DNA of 64,000 bases from an uncultured Pelagibacteraceae bacterium (GCA_902579465.1 CACHGV010000002.1:147186-211185); one strand, 5' to 3'; shown: positions 1 to 9,809, counted from the first letter of the stretch. Notes: generated from the letters alone by a model not told the origin. Made by a program: numbers and translations.

Positions 1-128
1 GGGTCATAAGGTAGCTCCTGGTAAGTTAATGGATGAACTTGAATTGATCTTGCAAGCTCCAAAGAGTTTGAATTTTCAAGGTTAACAGGCTTTACAGTAA
101 ACCTGTATTTATTGATTAAATCTTTCAT
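1..128 (-). CDS. N-terminal fragment of an unrecognised protein, cut by window edge
   Basis: Reading the minus strand from an ATG at 128 gives 42 open codons running off the window start, beginning MKDLINKYRFTVKPV and ending near QELPYDP. I do not recognise the family. No clear Shine-Dalgarno precedes the ATG, only an A-rich run. It would be divergent from the peptide transporter operon, sharing the 116-base AT-rich intergenic region. An alternative is a plus-strand frame ending at a TAA at 83-85, followed by an imperfect inverted repeat (about 86-108) that could be a weak terminator. The two readings exclude each other as main coding strand and I cannot settle it with 128 bases. Confidence 0.4.
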   Translation of the reverse strand, partial: MKDLINKYRFTVKPVNLENSNSLELARSIQVHPLTYQELPYD

Positions 129-244
129 TATTTTTTTTTTAAATAATCAAAATACATCAATAAAACAATTAAAAAAGAACCATTTTCACTGTTGCTATAT
201 AAGATGCTAATTGTTACCTTTTATTTTTTTAAAGAGAGGAAATT

Positions 245-1732
245 ATGAAAAACATTTTTAAATTGATATCAGTTTCATTGGTATCACTGTTTGTAACATT
301 TTCTTTTGCCAATGCATCAAGCGGTGTTTTTAAATTATCTCATGATGTTGGTTTTGGAAAAGATACAAATTTAGACGCAATTACTAAGGGACGACTGTTT
401 CAGGTAGTAATAATGACACAGAACCGTCTTGTAAGAAAAGATCTTAAAGGGGTAACATCTCCTGAGCTTGCAACTGACTGGTCAGGAAATGCAGATGCTA
501 CAGAATGGACTTTTAACTTAAGAAAAGGTGTTAAATTCCATGACGGATCTGATTTTGACGCAGAGGATGTAAAATATTCTTTGATGAGAGTTAAAGATCC
601 TGAAATTGGTTCGCCTGCAAAGAAAAGTATGAGTGCAGTAACAGACATAGAGGTTATAGACTCACACACAGTTAAAATGAAGTTGAATACATCTTTTGCA
701 GATTTTCCACTTTTACTAACTGATTATAGACTAAGAATGATACCTAATGGATCAGGTGATACTATTGGAAAAACAGGTATTGGAACTGGACCTTTTATAG
801 TAGAAAAGTTTGATGCTGAAGGAACAACAATTCTTAAAGCAAACCCAGATTATTGGGAAGGAGCACCTAAACTTTCTGAAGTTCACGTAATAGCTATTCC
901 AGATGGTCAAGCTAGAATTCAAGCTCTACTTACTGGACAGATTGATATGAATAGATATGTTCCATTCAATCAGAAAAAAATATTTGATGGTAATTCAAAG
1001 TTCAATGTATCGGTGATACCTACAGGAAATTGGAGAGGTATGGTAATGAGAACGGATGTTGCACCATTTGATGATCCAAGAGTAAGAAAGGCTGTTAGAA
1101 TAGCTGTAGATAGACAAGAATTAGTTGATCTTGTTATGGCAGGAGCAGCAACAGTATCTTGTGATACTCCAGTTGCACCTTCGGATCAATACAGAATGAA
1201 AAAGAAGTGCCCGCCACAACATGCTACTGCTAAAAAATTACTTGCAGAGGCAGGTTATCCAGATGGTATTGAGTTCACAATTCACGTATCTACAAAAGAA
1301 CCAACATGGCCAACTATTGCTGAAGTATTACAACAACAATTTGCTAAAGCTAACATAAGAGCGGATATTCAAATGACACCTTCAAAAAGTTATTGGAATG
1401 AAACTTGGATGAAAAAGCCAGTAGCAATGACACGTTGGAATGAGAGACCTGCAGACAGTATTTTGCACGAAGCTTATCATAGTGAAGCAAAATGGAATGA
1501 GTCTTTCTACAAAAGTGCTTCTTTTGACAAGAATTTAGCTGATGCTAGAGGTGAGTTAAATTTCAGTAAAAGAAAAGCAGCATATATCAATGCTCAAAAA
1601 ACACTATGGGAAGAGTCTGGAACTATGATTCCTTACCATGTATCTAGATTGGTTGTCACATCTTCTAAAGTGAAAAATCTCGACGAAGTTGAGTATTTTT
1701 CGATAAGATGGCACACAGTAAGTGTTGACTAA
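245..1732 (+). CDS. ABC importer solute-binding protein, peptide/nickel family 5
   Basis: Periplasmic binding protein of the SBP_bac_5 (DppA/OppA) family, 495 aa, a normal length. The start has a good ribosome site (AGAGAGGA, 233-240) and a signal peptide of about 24 residues ending FANA-S. Family features seen are the early 'DLKGVTSPELATDW' stretch, 'WTFNLRKGVKFHDG' and 'DDPRVRKAVRIAVDR'. It delivers peptides or another oligomeric or cationic solute to the two downstream permeases; substrate cannot be read from the sequence. It leads the five-part importer at 245-5697, with a strong hairpin between it and the first permease, a common arrangement for making more binding protein than membrane components. 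Confidence 0.93.
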   Translation: MKNIFKLISVSLVSLFVTFSFANASSGVFKLSHDVGFGKDTNLDAITKGRLFQVVIMTQNRLVRKDLKGVTSPELATDWSGNADATEWTFNLRKGVKFHDGSDFDAEDVKYSLMRVKDPEIGSPAKKSMSAVTDIEVIDSHTVKMKLNTSFADFPLLLTDYRLRMIPNGSGDTIGKTGIGTGPFIVEKFDAEGTTILKANPDYWEGAPKLSEVHVIAIPDGQARIQALLTGQIDMNRYVPFNQKKIFDGNSKFNVSVIPTGNWRGMVMRTDVAPFDDPRVRKAVRIAVDRQELVDLVMAGAATVSCDTPVAPSDQYRMKKKCPPQHATAKKLLAEAGYPDGIEFTIHVSTKEPTWPTIAEVLQQQFAKANIRADIQMTPSKSYWNETWMKKPVAMTRWNERPADSILHEAYHSEAKWNESFYKSASFDKNLADARGELNFSKRKAAYINAQKTLWEESGTMIPYHVSRLVVTSSKVKNLDEVEYFSIRWHTVSVD

Positions 1733-1740
1733 TAATTTTT

Positions 1741-1772
1741 GTTTTACAGGCCTTTAAGTAGGCCTGTAAAAC
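1741..1772 (+). terminator. Perfect 13-bp hairpin between binding protein and permease
   Basis: Arms 1741-1753 and 1760-1772 (GTTTTACAGGCCT and its exact complement) enclose a 6-base loop. It starts 9 bases after the binding-protein stop. The following bases are only mildly T-rich (CTCTTTAATTTC), so it probably works as a partial terminator or 3' mRNA stabiliser rather than a full stop. Confidence 0.75.
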
Positions 1773-1815
1773 CTCTTTAATTTCTAAATAAATAATTTAA
1801 AATTTAAGTATTCTT

Positions 1816-2772
1816 ATGCTTTTTTTAATTATAAAAAGAATCCTATTAGGCTTAATAACTTTATTTATAGTATCTTTAATCACTTTTGTTGGAACTGAGA
1901 TTTTACCTGGTGACGCGTGTACAACATATCTTGAGAGACAAGCATTCGGGGAGCAATTAGAAGCTTGTTATAGAAGATTAGGTTTGAACGTTCCTGCATA
2001 TGAGAGATATGTATCTTGGGCCGTAAATGCTATTCAAGGAGACTTTGGTTATTCTTTAAGCGGAGAAATGCCAATTAAAGAGGTTCTAGGACCACGAATT
2101 AAAAATTCATTAGTTCTAGCATCAGCTGCCATTTTTATTGGTATACCGATTGCTTTGATATTAGGAATTGTTACTGCTCTTTGGAGAGACAAATTACCTG
2201 ACGTTGCAATTTCAACAGTAACTATTTTTGCTATGACTATTCCAGAGTTTATTAGTGCTACTTTATTAATTTTAATAATTGCAATATGGTTAGAGTGGTT
2301 ACCAGGGATTGTTATTGTTCCAACTGATGTTTCATTCTTTGAACTATTACCAAATATTATTTTACCAGTAATCGCTATTGCAATGATTATGACAGCTCAC
2401 ATGGCAAGGATGGTAAGATCAAGTGTAATTCAAGTTATGGCAAGTGAATATGTTCAAATGGCAATTTTAAAAGGCGTTCCATATTGGAAAATGGTTTTTA
2501 AACATGTTTTACCAAATGCGTTGTTACCGGCTATTAATGTTGTAGCTTTAACAATTGCATGGTTATTAGGTGGCGTGGTTGTAACTGAGGTTGTATTCAA
2601 TTACCCTGGTCTTGGAAGGTTAGTTATCGAGTCTATTTCGAATAGAGATTTGCCTACTGTTCAAGCTTTAGCAATAATTCTTGCATCTATATATGTTAGT
2701 ATAAATCTATTAGCAGATCTGATGACACTGATGCTTAATCCAAGATTAAAGACGTTACAGATTAGAAAATAA
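1816..2772 (+). CDS. ABC importer inner-membrane permease, DppB type
   Basis: Transmembrane subunit of the peptide-type importer, 318 aa, with about six membrane helices. The N-terminal helix and the early 'FVGTEILPGDACTTYL' region are typical of DppB/OppB. The EAA-loop region that contacts the ATPase is around residues 210-225 ('ASEYVQMAILKGVPYWKMV'). The start at 1816 has no obvious Shine-Dalgarno. The next gene begins one base after its stop, so the two permeases are translationally coupled. It pairs with the DppC-type subunit to form the channel. Confidence 0.92.
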   Translation: MLFLIIKRILLGLITLFIVSLITFVGTEILPGDACTTYLERQAFGEQLEACYRRLGLNVPAYERYVSWAVNAIQGDFGYSLSGEMPIKEVLGPRIKNSLVLASAAIFIGIPIALILGIVTALWRDKLPDVAISTVTIFAMTIPEFISATLLILIIAIWLEWLPGIVIVPTDVSFFELLPNIILPVIAIAMIMTAHMARMVRSSVIQVMASEYVQMAILKGVPYWKMVFKHVLPNALLPAINVVALTIAWLLGGVVVTEVVFNYPGLGRLVIESISNRDLPTVQALAIILASIYVSINLLADLMTLMLNPRLKTLQIRK

Positions 2773-2773
2773 T

Positions 2774-3667
2774 ATGAAATTGGATAATATTTATCAGGAA
2801 GAAAAAAAAAGTAATTTCGCAAAAGTCTCTGAGATAATAATTACAATGGCCTCAAGACCGTCAGGATTTATTGGTTTAAGTATATTGATTTTCCACGTAA
2901 TTCTTGCATTTATTAGCCCTTACATTGCGCCATATGACTTTAAAGCGATAAACCCAACTTTAATGCTACAGGCTCCTTCTGCTGAATATTGGTTTGGAAC
3001 TGATGATCTTGGAAGGGACGTTTTTACAAGAACAATTTTAGGTGGAAGAACAGCTTTAACAATTACTTTCTTTGGATCTTTGATAGCACTACTTTGGGGT
3101 GGTCTATTAGGAATTTTTTGTGGACTAGTTGGTGGGAAAACTGACGATATAGTGATGAGAATAGTTGATGCATTTTTATCTATTCCGTGGATATTGGCAA
3201 TGTTGTTAATTGTATCTCTGTTAGGTACATCAACCGAAGTATTAATACCTGCCTTGGGTTTCTTTTATGGTAAGGGAATTGTAAGAGTAGCAAGAGCTGC
3301 AACCCATGATGTTATTGCAAAAGACTTTATTGTATCTGCTAGAGCAAGAGGGCACAGTAATTTTTCAATAATATGGAATGAGATAATTCCAAATGTAAGA
3401 GATGCAATTTTAGTGGAAGGTGCAATGAGATGGTCATGGATGCTACTTGGCTTTAGTTCTTTGTCATTCCTAGGTTTTGGTGTTAGTCCTCCAACTCCAG
3501 ATTGGGGACTGATGATATCAAACGCCAGAGGTTTAATGTCTTTTGCTTATTGGTCGGTGATAGCTCCAATAGTTGGTTTGAGCAGTTTAATAATTGGCAT
3601 CAATTTGACAGCTGATGCTTTTGCTAAAGCATTAGGTATAGATAGATCAACAAAAGCTCCAGTTTAA
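2774..3667 (+). CDS. ABC importer inner-membrane permease, DppC type
   Basis: Second channel subunit, 297 aa. It has the N-terminal cytoplasmic segment and first helix of DppC proteins, the family stretch 'YWFGTDDLGRDVFTR' near residues 73-87, and the ATPase-contacting loop 'IVSARARGHSNFSII' near 190. The C-terminal 'GFGVSPPTPDWG' is also characteristic. One base separates it from the upstream permease and two bases from the fused ATPase gene. Confidence 0.92.
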   Translation: MKLDNIYQEEKKSNFAKVSEIIITMASRPSGFIGLSILIFHVILAFISPYIAPYDFKAINPTLMLQAPSAEYWFGTDDLGRDVFTRTILGGRTALTITFFGSLIALLWGGLLGIFCGLVGGKTDDIVMRIVDAFLSIPWILAMLLIVSLLGTSTEVLIPALGFFYGKGIVRVARAATHDVIAKDFIVSARARGHSNFSIIWNEIIPNVRDAILVEGAMRWSWMLLGFSSLSFLGFGVSPPTPDWGLMISNARGLMSFAYWSVIAPIVGLSSLIIGINLTADAFAKALGIDRSTKAPV

Positions 3668-3669
3668 AA

Positions 3670-5697
3670 ATGACTGAAATAATTCAAAAAGTAAAAAATT
3701 TATCCATCGGATTTAAGAGTAAAAAAGGTGAAGAGATTTTAATACTTAGAAACATAAGTACAAACATTAAAAAAGGTGAAACCGTTGGTATTGTTGGAGA
3801 ATCTGGATCTGGAAAAAGTACTCTCGCACTAGCAATGATGGGGTATGTTAAACAAGGTCTCTATACTATTGGTGGAGAATGTGAATTTAATTCCTCAAAT
3901 CTTTTAAAAATGAAAAATAGAGATTTGGAAAAAATCAGAGGTAGAAAAATTGCAATGATACCACAAAATGCTGGACAGGCTTTAACACCAAATTTAAAAA
4001 TAGGTTATCAAATTGATGAAGCATTACAGTTGCATTCTGATTTAAAGGAGGAGGAAAGAGAACAAAAAATTTCAGAATTGTTAAATAAAGTGAGACTTCC
4101 CTCACCTGAAACAATTGCTCTAAGATATCCTCATGAACTTTCAGGAGGACAACAACAGAGAGTTGCTGTTGCTATGGCATTAGCGGGAACCCCTGACCTT
4201 CTACTATTGGATGAGCCTACAACTGGCTTAGATGTAACAACTCAAGCTCACGTTTTAGAACTTCTTAATTTCATTGCGAAAGACACAGGAACATCAATGG
4301 TTTATGTAAGCCATGACTTAGGAGCAATAGCTCAAGTAAGTGACCGTATTATTGTAATGTACTCTGGTGAAATAGTTTTAGAGGGGCCCTCTCGAGATAT
4401 TCTTAAAAAACCAATTCATCCGTATACCTATGGGTTGCTTAAATCTATACCAAAATTATCACTTGCAGGACTTCCACAATCAATGCCTGGTAGCCAACCT
4501 CAACCTGGAACAATGCATAGAGGCTGCAGTTTCTTTGATAGGTGCGATTTTTCAGAAGAAAAATGTAAAAGTAACTCTCCTCAACTTGAGTACTTAGAGG
4601 AATTAAACACTAGTGTTAGATGTTTTAATCATAAGAGTTTAATGAATGACAGTCAGGTTAATCAAACTGTTAATAAAATTAAGACGAGTTTGCAGGATAA
4701 AGAAATATTAAACATTTCAGAAGTTTCAATAAGTTACGCTAAGCAAAATCTTTTAGATCAAGTGTTAAATAGAATTTCTGACGACAACCCAACTGTTAAA
4801 GATATTAATATTAATATCAAGAAGGGTGAAACTATAGCTCTAGTTGGAGAGTCAGGTAGTGGAAAATCAACAATTCTCAAATCTATTGCTGGGTTACTCA
4901 GAACCAAAGGTGGAGTAATAAAATTTGATCAAAAAAGAAACTTATCGTCTGACCTCAAAGAGAGAGATCCTAATGATTTAAGAATTATTCAATTAATTTT
5001 TCAAAATCCAGATGAGTCTTTAAACCCAAACCATACTGTTGAAGAAATAATAGCACAACCATTAAAGTTATATTTTGGTTTAAAGGGTGAAGAATTAAAA
5101 AAAAATATTAAAGAGCTATTACAAAAAGTAAGACTGGGTGAATTTTATATGTCTAGGTACCCTAGACAATTATCTGGAGGTGAAAAACAGAGAGTTGCGG
5201 TTGCAAGAGCTTTTGCAGCTAAACCAGATATAATATTATGTGATGAGGTAACATCTGCGTTAGACGTATCAGTTCAGGCGGCCGTATTAAATTTGTTACA
5301 ACAACTTAAAGAAGATTTTGGGACTACATATATATTTGTTTCACATGATTTAGCTGTCGTAAGAGCTATAAGTGATAGAGTTGCAGTTCTTTACCAAGGA
5401 AGATTGTGTGAAGTGGGACCATCAAAAGATGTTTATCAATTTCCATCACACCCTTATACAGAGGTTTTATTAGGAGCGGTGTTAGAACCAGATCCAGATA
5501 TCAAACCAAAATTAGTTGCTGAAGATATCGTAGAAGAAAAGCCACCTCAAAAAGGGTGTAGTTTTCAGGGGAGATGTTCAAGAATATTAGGTGATATTTG
5601 TAAAAATGAGATACCACCATGGCAAATAACTAACAGTGGAAACTCTATCAGATGCCACATACCATTAAAAGAGTTACAAAAAGACCAGATTAATTAA
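3670..5697 (+). CDS. Fused double ABC ATPase of the peptide-type importer (DppD-DppF fusion)
   Basis: Energises the upstream permeases. At 675 aa it carries two complete nucleotide-binding domains. Domain 1 has Walker A GESGSGKST at 43-51, signature LSGGQQQR and Walker B LLLLDEP. Domain 2 has Walker A at 393-401, signature LSGGEKQR and Walker B IILCDE. Each half ends in the Cys-containing oligopeptide-transporter C-terminal extension ('GCSFFDRCDFSEEKC', 'GCSFQGRCSR'). In many bacteria the two are separate proteins of about 320-340 aa; here they are joined. In domain 2 the Walker B is followed by V instead of the usual P (CDEVTSALD), a variant seen in DppF-like proteins. Confidence 0.93.
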   Translation: MTEIIQKVKNLSIGFKSKKGEEILILRNISTNIKKGETVGIVGESGSGKSTLALAMMGYVKQGLYTIGGECEFNSSNLLKMKNRDLEKIRGRKIAMIPQNAGQALTPNLKIGYQIDEALQLHSDLKEEEREQKISELLNKVRLPSPETIALRYPHELSGGQQQRVAVAMALAGTPDLLLLDEPTTGLDVTTQAHVLELLNFIAKDTGTSMVYVSHDLGAIAQVSDRIIVMYSGEIVLEGPSRDILKKPIHPYTYGLLKSIPKLSLAGLPQSMPGSQPQPGTMHRGCSFFDRCDFSEEKCKSNSPQLEYLEELNTSVRCFNHKSLMNDSQVNQTVNKIKTSLQDKEILNISEVSISYAKQNLLDQVLNRISDDNPTVKDININIKKGETIALVGESGSGKSTILKSIAGLLRTKGGVIKFDQKRNLSSDLKERDPNDLRIIQLIFQNPDESLNPNHTVEEIIAQPLKLYFGLKGEELKKNIKELLQKVRLGEFYMSRYPRQLSGGEKQRVAVARAFAAKPDIILCDEVTSALDVSVQAAVLNLLQQLKEDFGTTYIFVSHDLAVVRAISDRVAVLYQGRLCEVGPSKDVYQFPSHPYTEVLLGAVLEPDPDIKPKLVAEDIVEEKPPQKGCSFQGRCSRILGDICKNEIPPWQITNSGNSIRCHIPLKELQKDQIN

Positions 5698-5753
5698 AAT
5701 TTTATATTTATTATTTTAACTTTGCATTCAATTATGTTTAAATAGTTTTTAAG

Positions 5754-6317
5754 ATGAAAAATAATTCGACTTTGATTAAAAATTTACTATCAGATTTTAG
5801 AATAAATACTTATTTTCAGAATATTTCTTTGATGATAATAGGTACACTTATACTAGCTTTTTCGTCAAAAGTTCAAGTTCCATTTTGGCCAGTTCCAATG
5901 ACAATGCAAACTTTTGCAGTTTTTATCATCGGAATGACATTCGGTTCAAAGTTAGCGTTTTTTACACTCATATTATATCTCTTCGAAGGAGCTATTGGAC
6001 TTCCAGTTTTTGCAAAAGGTGGTGGATTACTTTATTTAACAGGTCCAACGGCTGGCTATCTTTATGGAATGACTATTGCAGCTGGTGTTGTAGGCTATTT
6101 AGCAGAAAGAAATTTTAACGACTCTTATATTAAAAGTTTATTTTCTCTTTTGATAGCAACTTCAATTATTTTTATTGTTGGGGTGGGTTATTTGGGCTCA
6201 GTTATCGGTTATGAAAAGGCTTTAGCTGGCGGTCTATATCCTTTTTTACCAAGTGAATTGTTCAAAATTGCTCTAGCAGTGGCAATAATTCCATCAATTA
6301 CAAAAATAATTAAATAA
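5754..6317 (+). CDS. bioY: BioY biotin uptake protein
   Basis: Substrate-capture (S) component of the energy-coupling-factor biotin transporter, 187 aa with about six membrane helices. Family signatures seen are 'VQVPFWPVPMTMQTFAVF' near residue 41 and 'LFEGAIGLPVFAKGGGL' near 76-92, the biotin-binding loop region. No EcfA or EcfT gene is adjacent, so it either works alone or shares energising subunits encoded elsewhere. It follows the peptide importer by 56 bases and has no obvious link to the next gene. Confidence 0.93.
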   Translation: MKNNSTLIKNLLSDFRINTYFQNISLMIIGTLILAFSSKVQVPFWPVPMTMQTFAVFIIGMTFGSKLAFFTLILYLFEGAIGLPVFAKGGGLLYLTGPTAGYLYGMTIAAGVVGYLAERNFNDSYIKSLFSLLIATSIIFIVGVGYLGSVIGYEKALAGGLYPFLPSELFKIALAVAIIPSITKIIK

Positions 6318-6388
6318 TAATATTAAAATATATAATGGCTTTAAGTTGCTCTTGAATAAGATATTCATTATAAGTTTTAGTCCTCATT

Positions 6389-8611
6389 ATGAAAATTAAT
6401 AAAGTAGTAGTTATTGGGTCGGGTACAATGGGTAGTGGAATAGCTGCTCAATTATGTAATGCAAATATTCCAGTAACACTGTTAGACTTAACCACTGAAA
6501 TTTCTGAAAAAGCTAGAGAAAGAATTTTAAAGTCTAGACCACCTTTATTAATAGATAAGTCTAAAATAAATAATATTAATGTTGGAAATATAAATGATAA
6601 TTTTAATGAAGTCGGTGAAGCAGACTGGATAGTTGAAGCTGTTGTTGAGAGAATTGATATTAAACATAATATTTATGAAAAAATTTTTAAAGCAAGAAAG
6701 AAAGGATCAATAGTTTCCTCAAATACGTCTTCTATTCCAATTAAGGTTCTTTCAGAAAAACTTTCAGATGAACAAAAAAAAGATTTTTGTATAACTCACT
6801 TCTTCAATCCAGTCAGATATATGGATTTGTTAGAAATTGTAAAGAATGAAAATAATGATTTAGATCAAATAAATTCGCTTAAAAGTTTTTGTGAAAAAGA
6901 TTTAGGAAAAGGAGCATTAATTTGTAATGATACTCCGGGATTTTTAGGAAATAGAATTGGTGTCTACGCTATGCAAGTGGCTATGACTGAAGCTTTTAAA
7001 ATGAAATTAACAATTGAAGAAGCTGATGCAGTTTTTGGAAGGCCAATGGGAATACCAAAAACAGGTGTATTTGGCCTCTATGATTTAATTGGAATTGATT
7101 TGATGGCCGATGTTTTGAAAAGCTTTATTAAAGAACTACCTGAAACTGATGACTTTCAAGTTGTGGCGAAAGAAATACCATTAGTTAAAAAACTTATAGA
7201 AACTGGATACACAGGAAGAAAAGGAAAAGGTGGTTTCTATAGAATGAATAAGTCTGATAATAAAAAAATTCTAGAGGGTATAAACTTAGAAACAGGTGAA
7301 TATTCACTATCTAAAAAGTTTAATTTAGGATCAGAAAAAATGGATATTGTTGGTCTTATTAACAGAAAAGATAAATACGGTGAATACGCTTGGTCAGTAA
7401 TTTCAAAAATTATTAAATATGCATCATCTTTAGTTCCAGGTATTACGGATAAATTTAATGATATTGATGAAGCAATGAGACTAGGGTTTAACTGGTCAAA
7501 GGGACCTTTTGAAATGTTAAAAGAAATCGGTGTTAAAGATTTTTTTGAGAGAATAGATACATTTGAAAACAACAAGTTTCTTGAAAACTTATCACAAAGT
7601 AAAGACGAAAACTTTTATGGTGAAAGACAACAATATACTGATTTAGAAACTTTAGGAAAAATAAAACCAAAGGCCATTAAATTAGATAAAAATAACTCTG
7701 CTGAAACCTATAGATTTGATGATTTTAATATTGTTGAATTCACAACTAAGGCTAATGCTTTAGACTATGACTCAATGGATAGCTTAAAAAATGCAACGGA
7801 CAAACCTTTAATAATAATAAATGAGGCAATGCAATTTTCAGCAGGCGTAAATTTGTCTTACACAATGAATTTTGCAGACAAAGGAGATTTTAAATCTATT
7901 GAAAAGTTTGTTAAATATTTTCAAGAGACCTGTAAACATTTAAAATATTCTAAATATCCAGTTGTATCAGCGCCATCAGGATTGGCATTGGGTGGTGGTT
8001 TTGAGGTTTTATGTCAAAGTAACTTTGTTGCATCTCATACAAATATTGTAGTTGGCTTAGTTGAGACTATGGTTGGATTAATTCCAGCAGGTGGAGGATG
8101 TAAAGAAATGCTTTGGAGATGGTCTCAAACTGAAGAAGCCAAAAATGACCCTGATTATGCTCCTCTAAAAGTATTTGATATTATTGGATATGCTAAAACT
8201 GCAACATCACCAATTGAAGCTGAGCCTTTAAAATATTTAAGACCAGAGGACAAAAAAATAATGAGTAGAAATAGTTTATTACAGGTTTCTAAAGAGATAC
8301 TTCAAAATAATAAAGATTTTTTTCCTCCAGAGGAGTGTACATTTAATCTGTCAGGAAAAAGTGTTTATGACAAAATGGTAAAAATGTTAGAAAAATTATA
8401 TAATGAAAAAATTATTCTTGATCATGGAATGGAAGTTGGAAAAGAACTAGCAAAAGTTTTAAGTGGCGGAGATACTAATTTAGAAAAAACTTTATCAGAG
8501 GATGATTTATATAAATTGGAATTAGATGCATTTATGAAGCTAATTGAGACAGAAAAAACTCAAGAAAGAATTAAACATACATTGAAAACTGGTAAACCTC
8601 TGGTAAACTAA
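6389..8611 (+). CDS. Bifunctional 3-hydroxyacyl-CoA dehydrogenase / enoyl-CoA hydratase, FadN type
   Basis: Beta-oxidation enzyme of 740 aa. The NAD-binding 3-hydroxyacyl-CoA dehydrogenase domain comes first (GSGTMGSGIAAQ near 9-20; 'FNPVRYMDLLEIV' near 139) and a crotonase domain lies at the C-terminal end ('GLALGGGFEVLCQSN' and 'GLIPAGGGCKEM', the oxyanion-hole and active-site regions). This order is the reverse of E. coli FadB/FadJ and matches Bacillus FadN. It should hydrate enoyl-CoA and oxidise the resulting hydroxyacyl-CoA. No thiolase or acyl-CoA dehydrogenase is next to it in this window. Confidence 0.9.
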   Translation: MKINKVVVIGSGTMGSGIAAQLCNANIPVTLLDLTTEISEKARERILKSRPPLLIDKSKINNINVGNINDNFNEVGEADWIVEAVVERIDIKHNIYEKIFKARKKGSIVSSNTSSIPIKVLSEKLSDEQKKDFCITHFFNPVRYMDLLEIVKNENNDLDQINSLKSFCEKDLGKGALICNDTPGFLGNRIGVYAMQVAMTEAFKMKLTIEEADAVFGRPMGIPKTGVFGLYDLIGIDLMADVLKSFIKELPETDDFQVVAKEIPLVKKLIETGYTGRKGKGGFYRMNKSDNKKILEGINLETGEYSLSKKFNLGSEKMDIVGLINRKDKYGEYAWSVISKIIKYASSLVPGITDKFNDIDEAMRLGFNWSKGPFEMLKEIGVKDFFERIDTFENNKFLENLSQSKDENFYGERQQYTDLETLGKIKPKAIKLDKNNSAETYRFDDFNIVEFTTKANALDYDSMDSLKNATDKPLIIINEAMQFSAGVNLSYTMNFADKGDFKSIEKFVKYFQETCKHLKYSKYPVVSAPSGLALGGGFEVLCQSNFVASHTNIVVGLVETMVGLIPAGGGCKEMLWRWSQTEEAKNDPDYAPLKVFDIIGYAKTATSPIEAEPLKYLRPEDKKIMSRNSLLQVSKEILQNNKDFFPPEECTFNLSGKSVYDKMVKMLEKLYNEKIILDHGMEVGKELAKVLSGGDTNLEKTLSEDDLYKLELDAFMKLIETEKTQERIKHTLKTGKPLVN

Positions 8612-8615
8612 CATT

Positions 8616-8837
8616 ATGGCAAATAGACCAACAAAAAAACAAGTAGACAACGCAACAAAAATTCTAATCTCTTGGAAGAAAAAAATGCCATTTTATTATG
8701 CTGCAGCTATTATAATTGCTTTAATAATAATTCTAGTTTCTTCAAATTCGAATAAAGAGCTTTCTATGTATCAAAAAAATATCAAAGATTTTAAAAAAGC
8801 AGCTGAATTTATTCATAAAAACAGCTCTAAAAATTGA
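8616..8837 (+). CDS. Small single-span membrane protein, unknown
   Basis: 73 aa. A basic N-terminal segment (about 24 residues) precedes one hydrophobic helix near residues 25-43 (FYYAAAIIIALIIILVSS) and a charged C-terminal tail. I do not recognise it. It starts 4 bases after the FadN-like gene, and its TGA stop overlaps the TTG start of the ureohydrolase gene (TTGA), so it is probably expressed as part of the same transcript. Confidence 0.7.
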   Translation: MANRPTKKQVDNATKILISWKKKMPFYYAAAIIIALIIILVSSNSNKELSMYQKNIKDFKKAAEFIHKNSSKN

Positions 8838-9790
8838 AAGATAAAAATAAAAAACCAATCCAACCAGTAAGTGGAACAAAAGTACCAAGATATGCGGGAC
8901 CATCAACCTTTGCTAGATTACCAGAATTAAGAGATGTTGAAAGTTGTGATGTAGCAATTGTAGGAGTTCCTTTTGACTCTGGAACTAGTTACAGACCTGG
9001 AGCAAGATTTGGACCCCAAAGTATAAGACAAGCCTCAAGACATTTGAGAACAAATTATCATCCAAGTTATGATGTTGAACCATTTAAAGTGCAACAAGTT
9101 GCTGACGCAGGAGATATTGCCTGTAATCCATTTAATATTGATGAAGCTATAAAACAAATAGAAGTTGGTGCTACAAATATTTTAAATAAAGTAGGAGGGA
9201 TTATTAGTCTTGGCGGTGATCATACAATAGCTGTTCCATTGCTTAGAGCAATTAATAAAAAGAATAAAGGTCCAGTTTCATTAGTCCATTTTGATGCTCA
9301 CCTAGATACTTGGGATACTTATTTTGGAGCACCTTACACACATGGCACACCATTTAGGAGAGCTAGAGAAGAAAACTTATTTTTAGATGACGCATCAATG
9401 CACGTTGGAATAAGAGGTCCACTCTATAGCAGGGAAGATATCAAGAATGATGAAAGTTTTGGTTTTAAAATAATTCATTGTGATGAATTTCAAACAGAAG
9501 GTATAGACAAAATAGTTGAGAGAATTAGAAACAGAGTAGGTGACAACGCTTTATATCTATCGATAGACATTGATGTCTTAGATCCAGCTTTTGCTCCTGG
9601 AACTGGTACGCCTGAGATAGCAGGTATGACTACAAGAGAAATTGTAAATGTTATAAGAGGATTGTCAGGGCTAAACTTAGTTTCAGCAGATGTAGTTGAG
9701 GTAGCACCAGCATATGATCATGCAGAAGTAACTTCTTTGGCAGCTGCAACAATTGTTTATGAATTAACAAATTTGTTTGCAAAAGCCTAA
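8834..9790 (+). CDS. Ureohydrolase, agmatinase/guanidino-acid hydrolase family
   Basis: Binuclear manganese hydrolase of the arginase superfamily, 318 aa. Metal-ligand motifs are all present: GGDHT near 128, DAHLD near 153 and SIDIDVLDPAF near 235, plus 'GTGTPEIAGMTTRE'. It removes urea from a guanidino compound. Agmatine is the default annotation, but 4-guanidinobutyrate and 3-guanidinopropionate hydrolases have the same length and motifs. The start is TTG at 8834, overlapping the previous stop. The downstream aldehyde dehydrogenase (19 bases away) and the nearby M20 deacetylase suggest arginine-derived or guanidino nitrogen use. Confidence 0.85.
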   Translation: MKDKNKKPIQPVSGTKVPRYAGPSTFARLPELRDVESCDVAIVGVPFDSGTSYRPGARFGPQSIRQASRHLRTNYHPSYDVEPFKVQQVADAGDIACNPFNIDEAIKQIEVGATNILNKVGGIISLGGDHTIAVPLLRAINKKNKGPVSLVHFDAHLDTWDTYFGAPYTHGTPFRRAREENLFLDDASMHVGIRGPLYSREDIKNDESFGFKIIHCDEFQTEGIDKIVERIRNRVGDNALYLSIDIDVLDPAFAPGTGTPEIAGMTTREIVNVIRGLSGLNLVSADVVEVAPAYDHAEVTSLAAATIVYELTNLFAKA

Positions 9791-9809
9791 AGAACAGATA
9801 GCTTAATAT

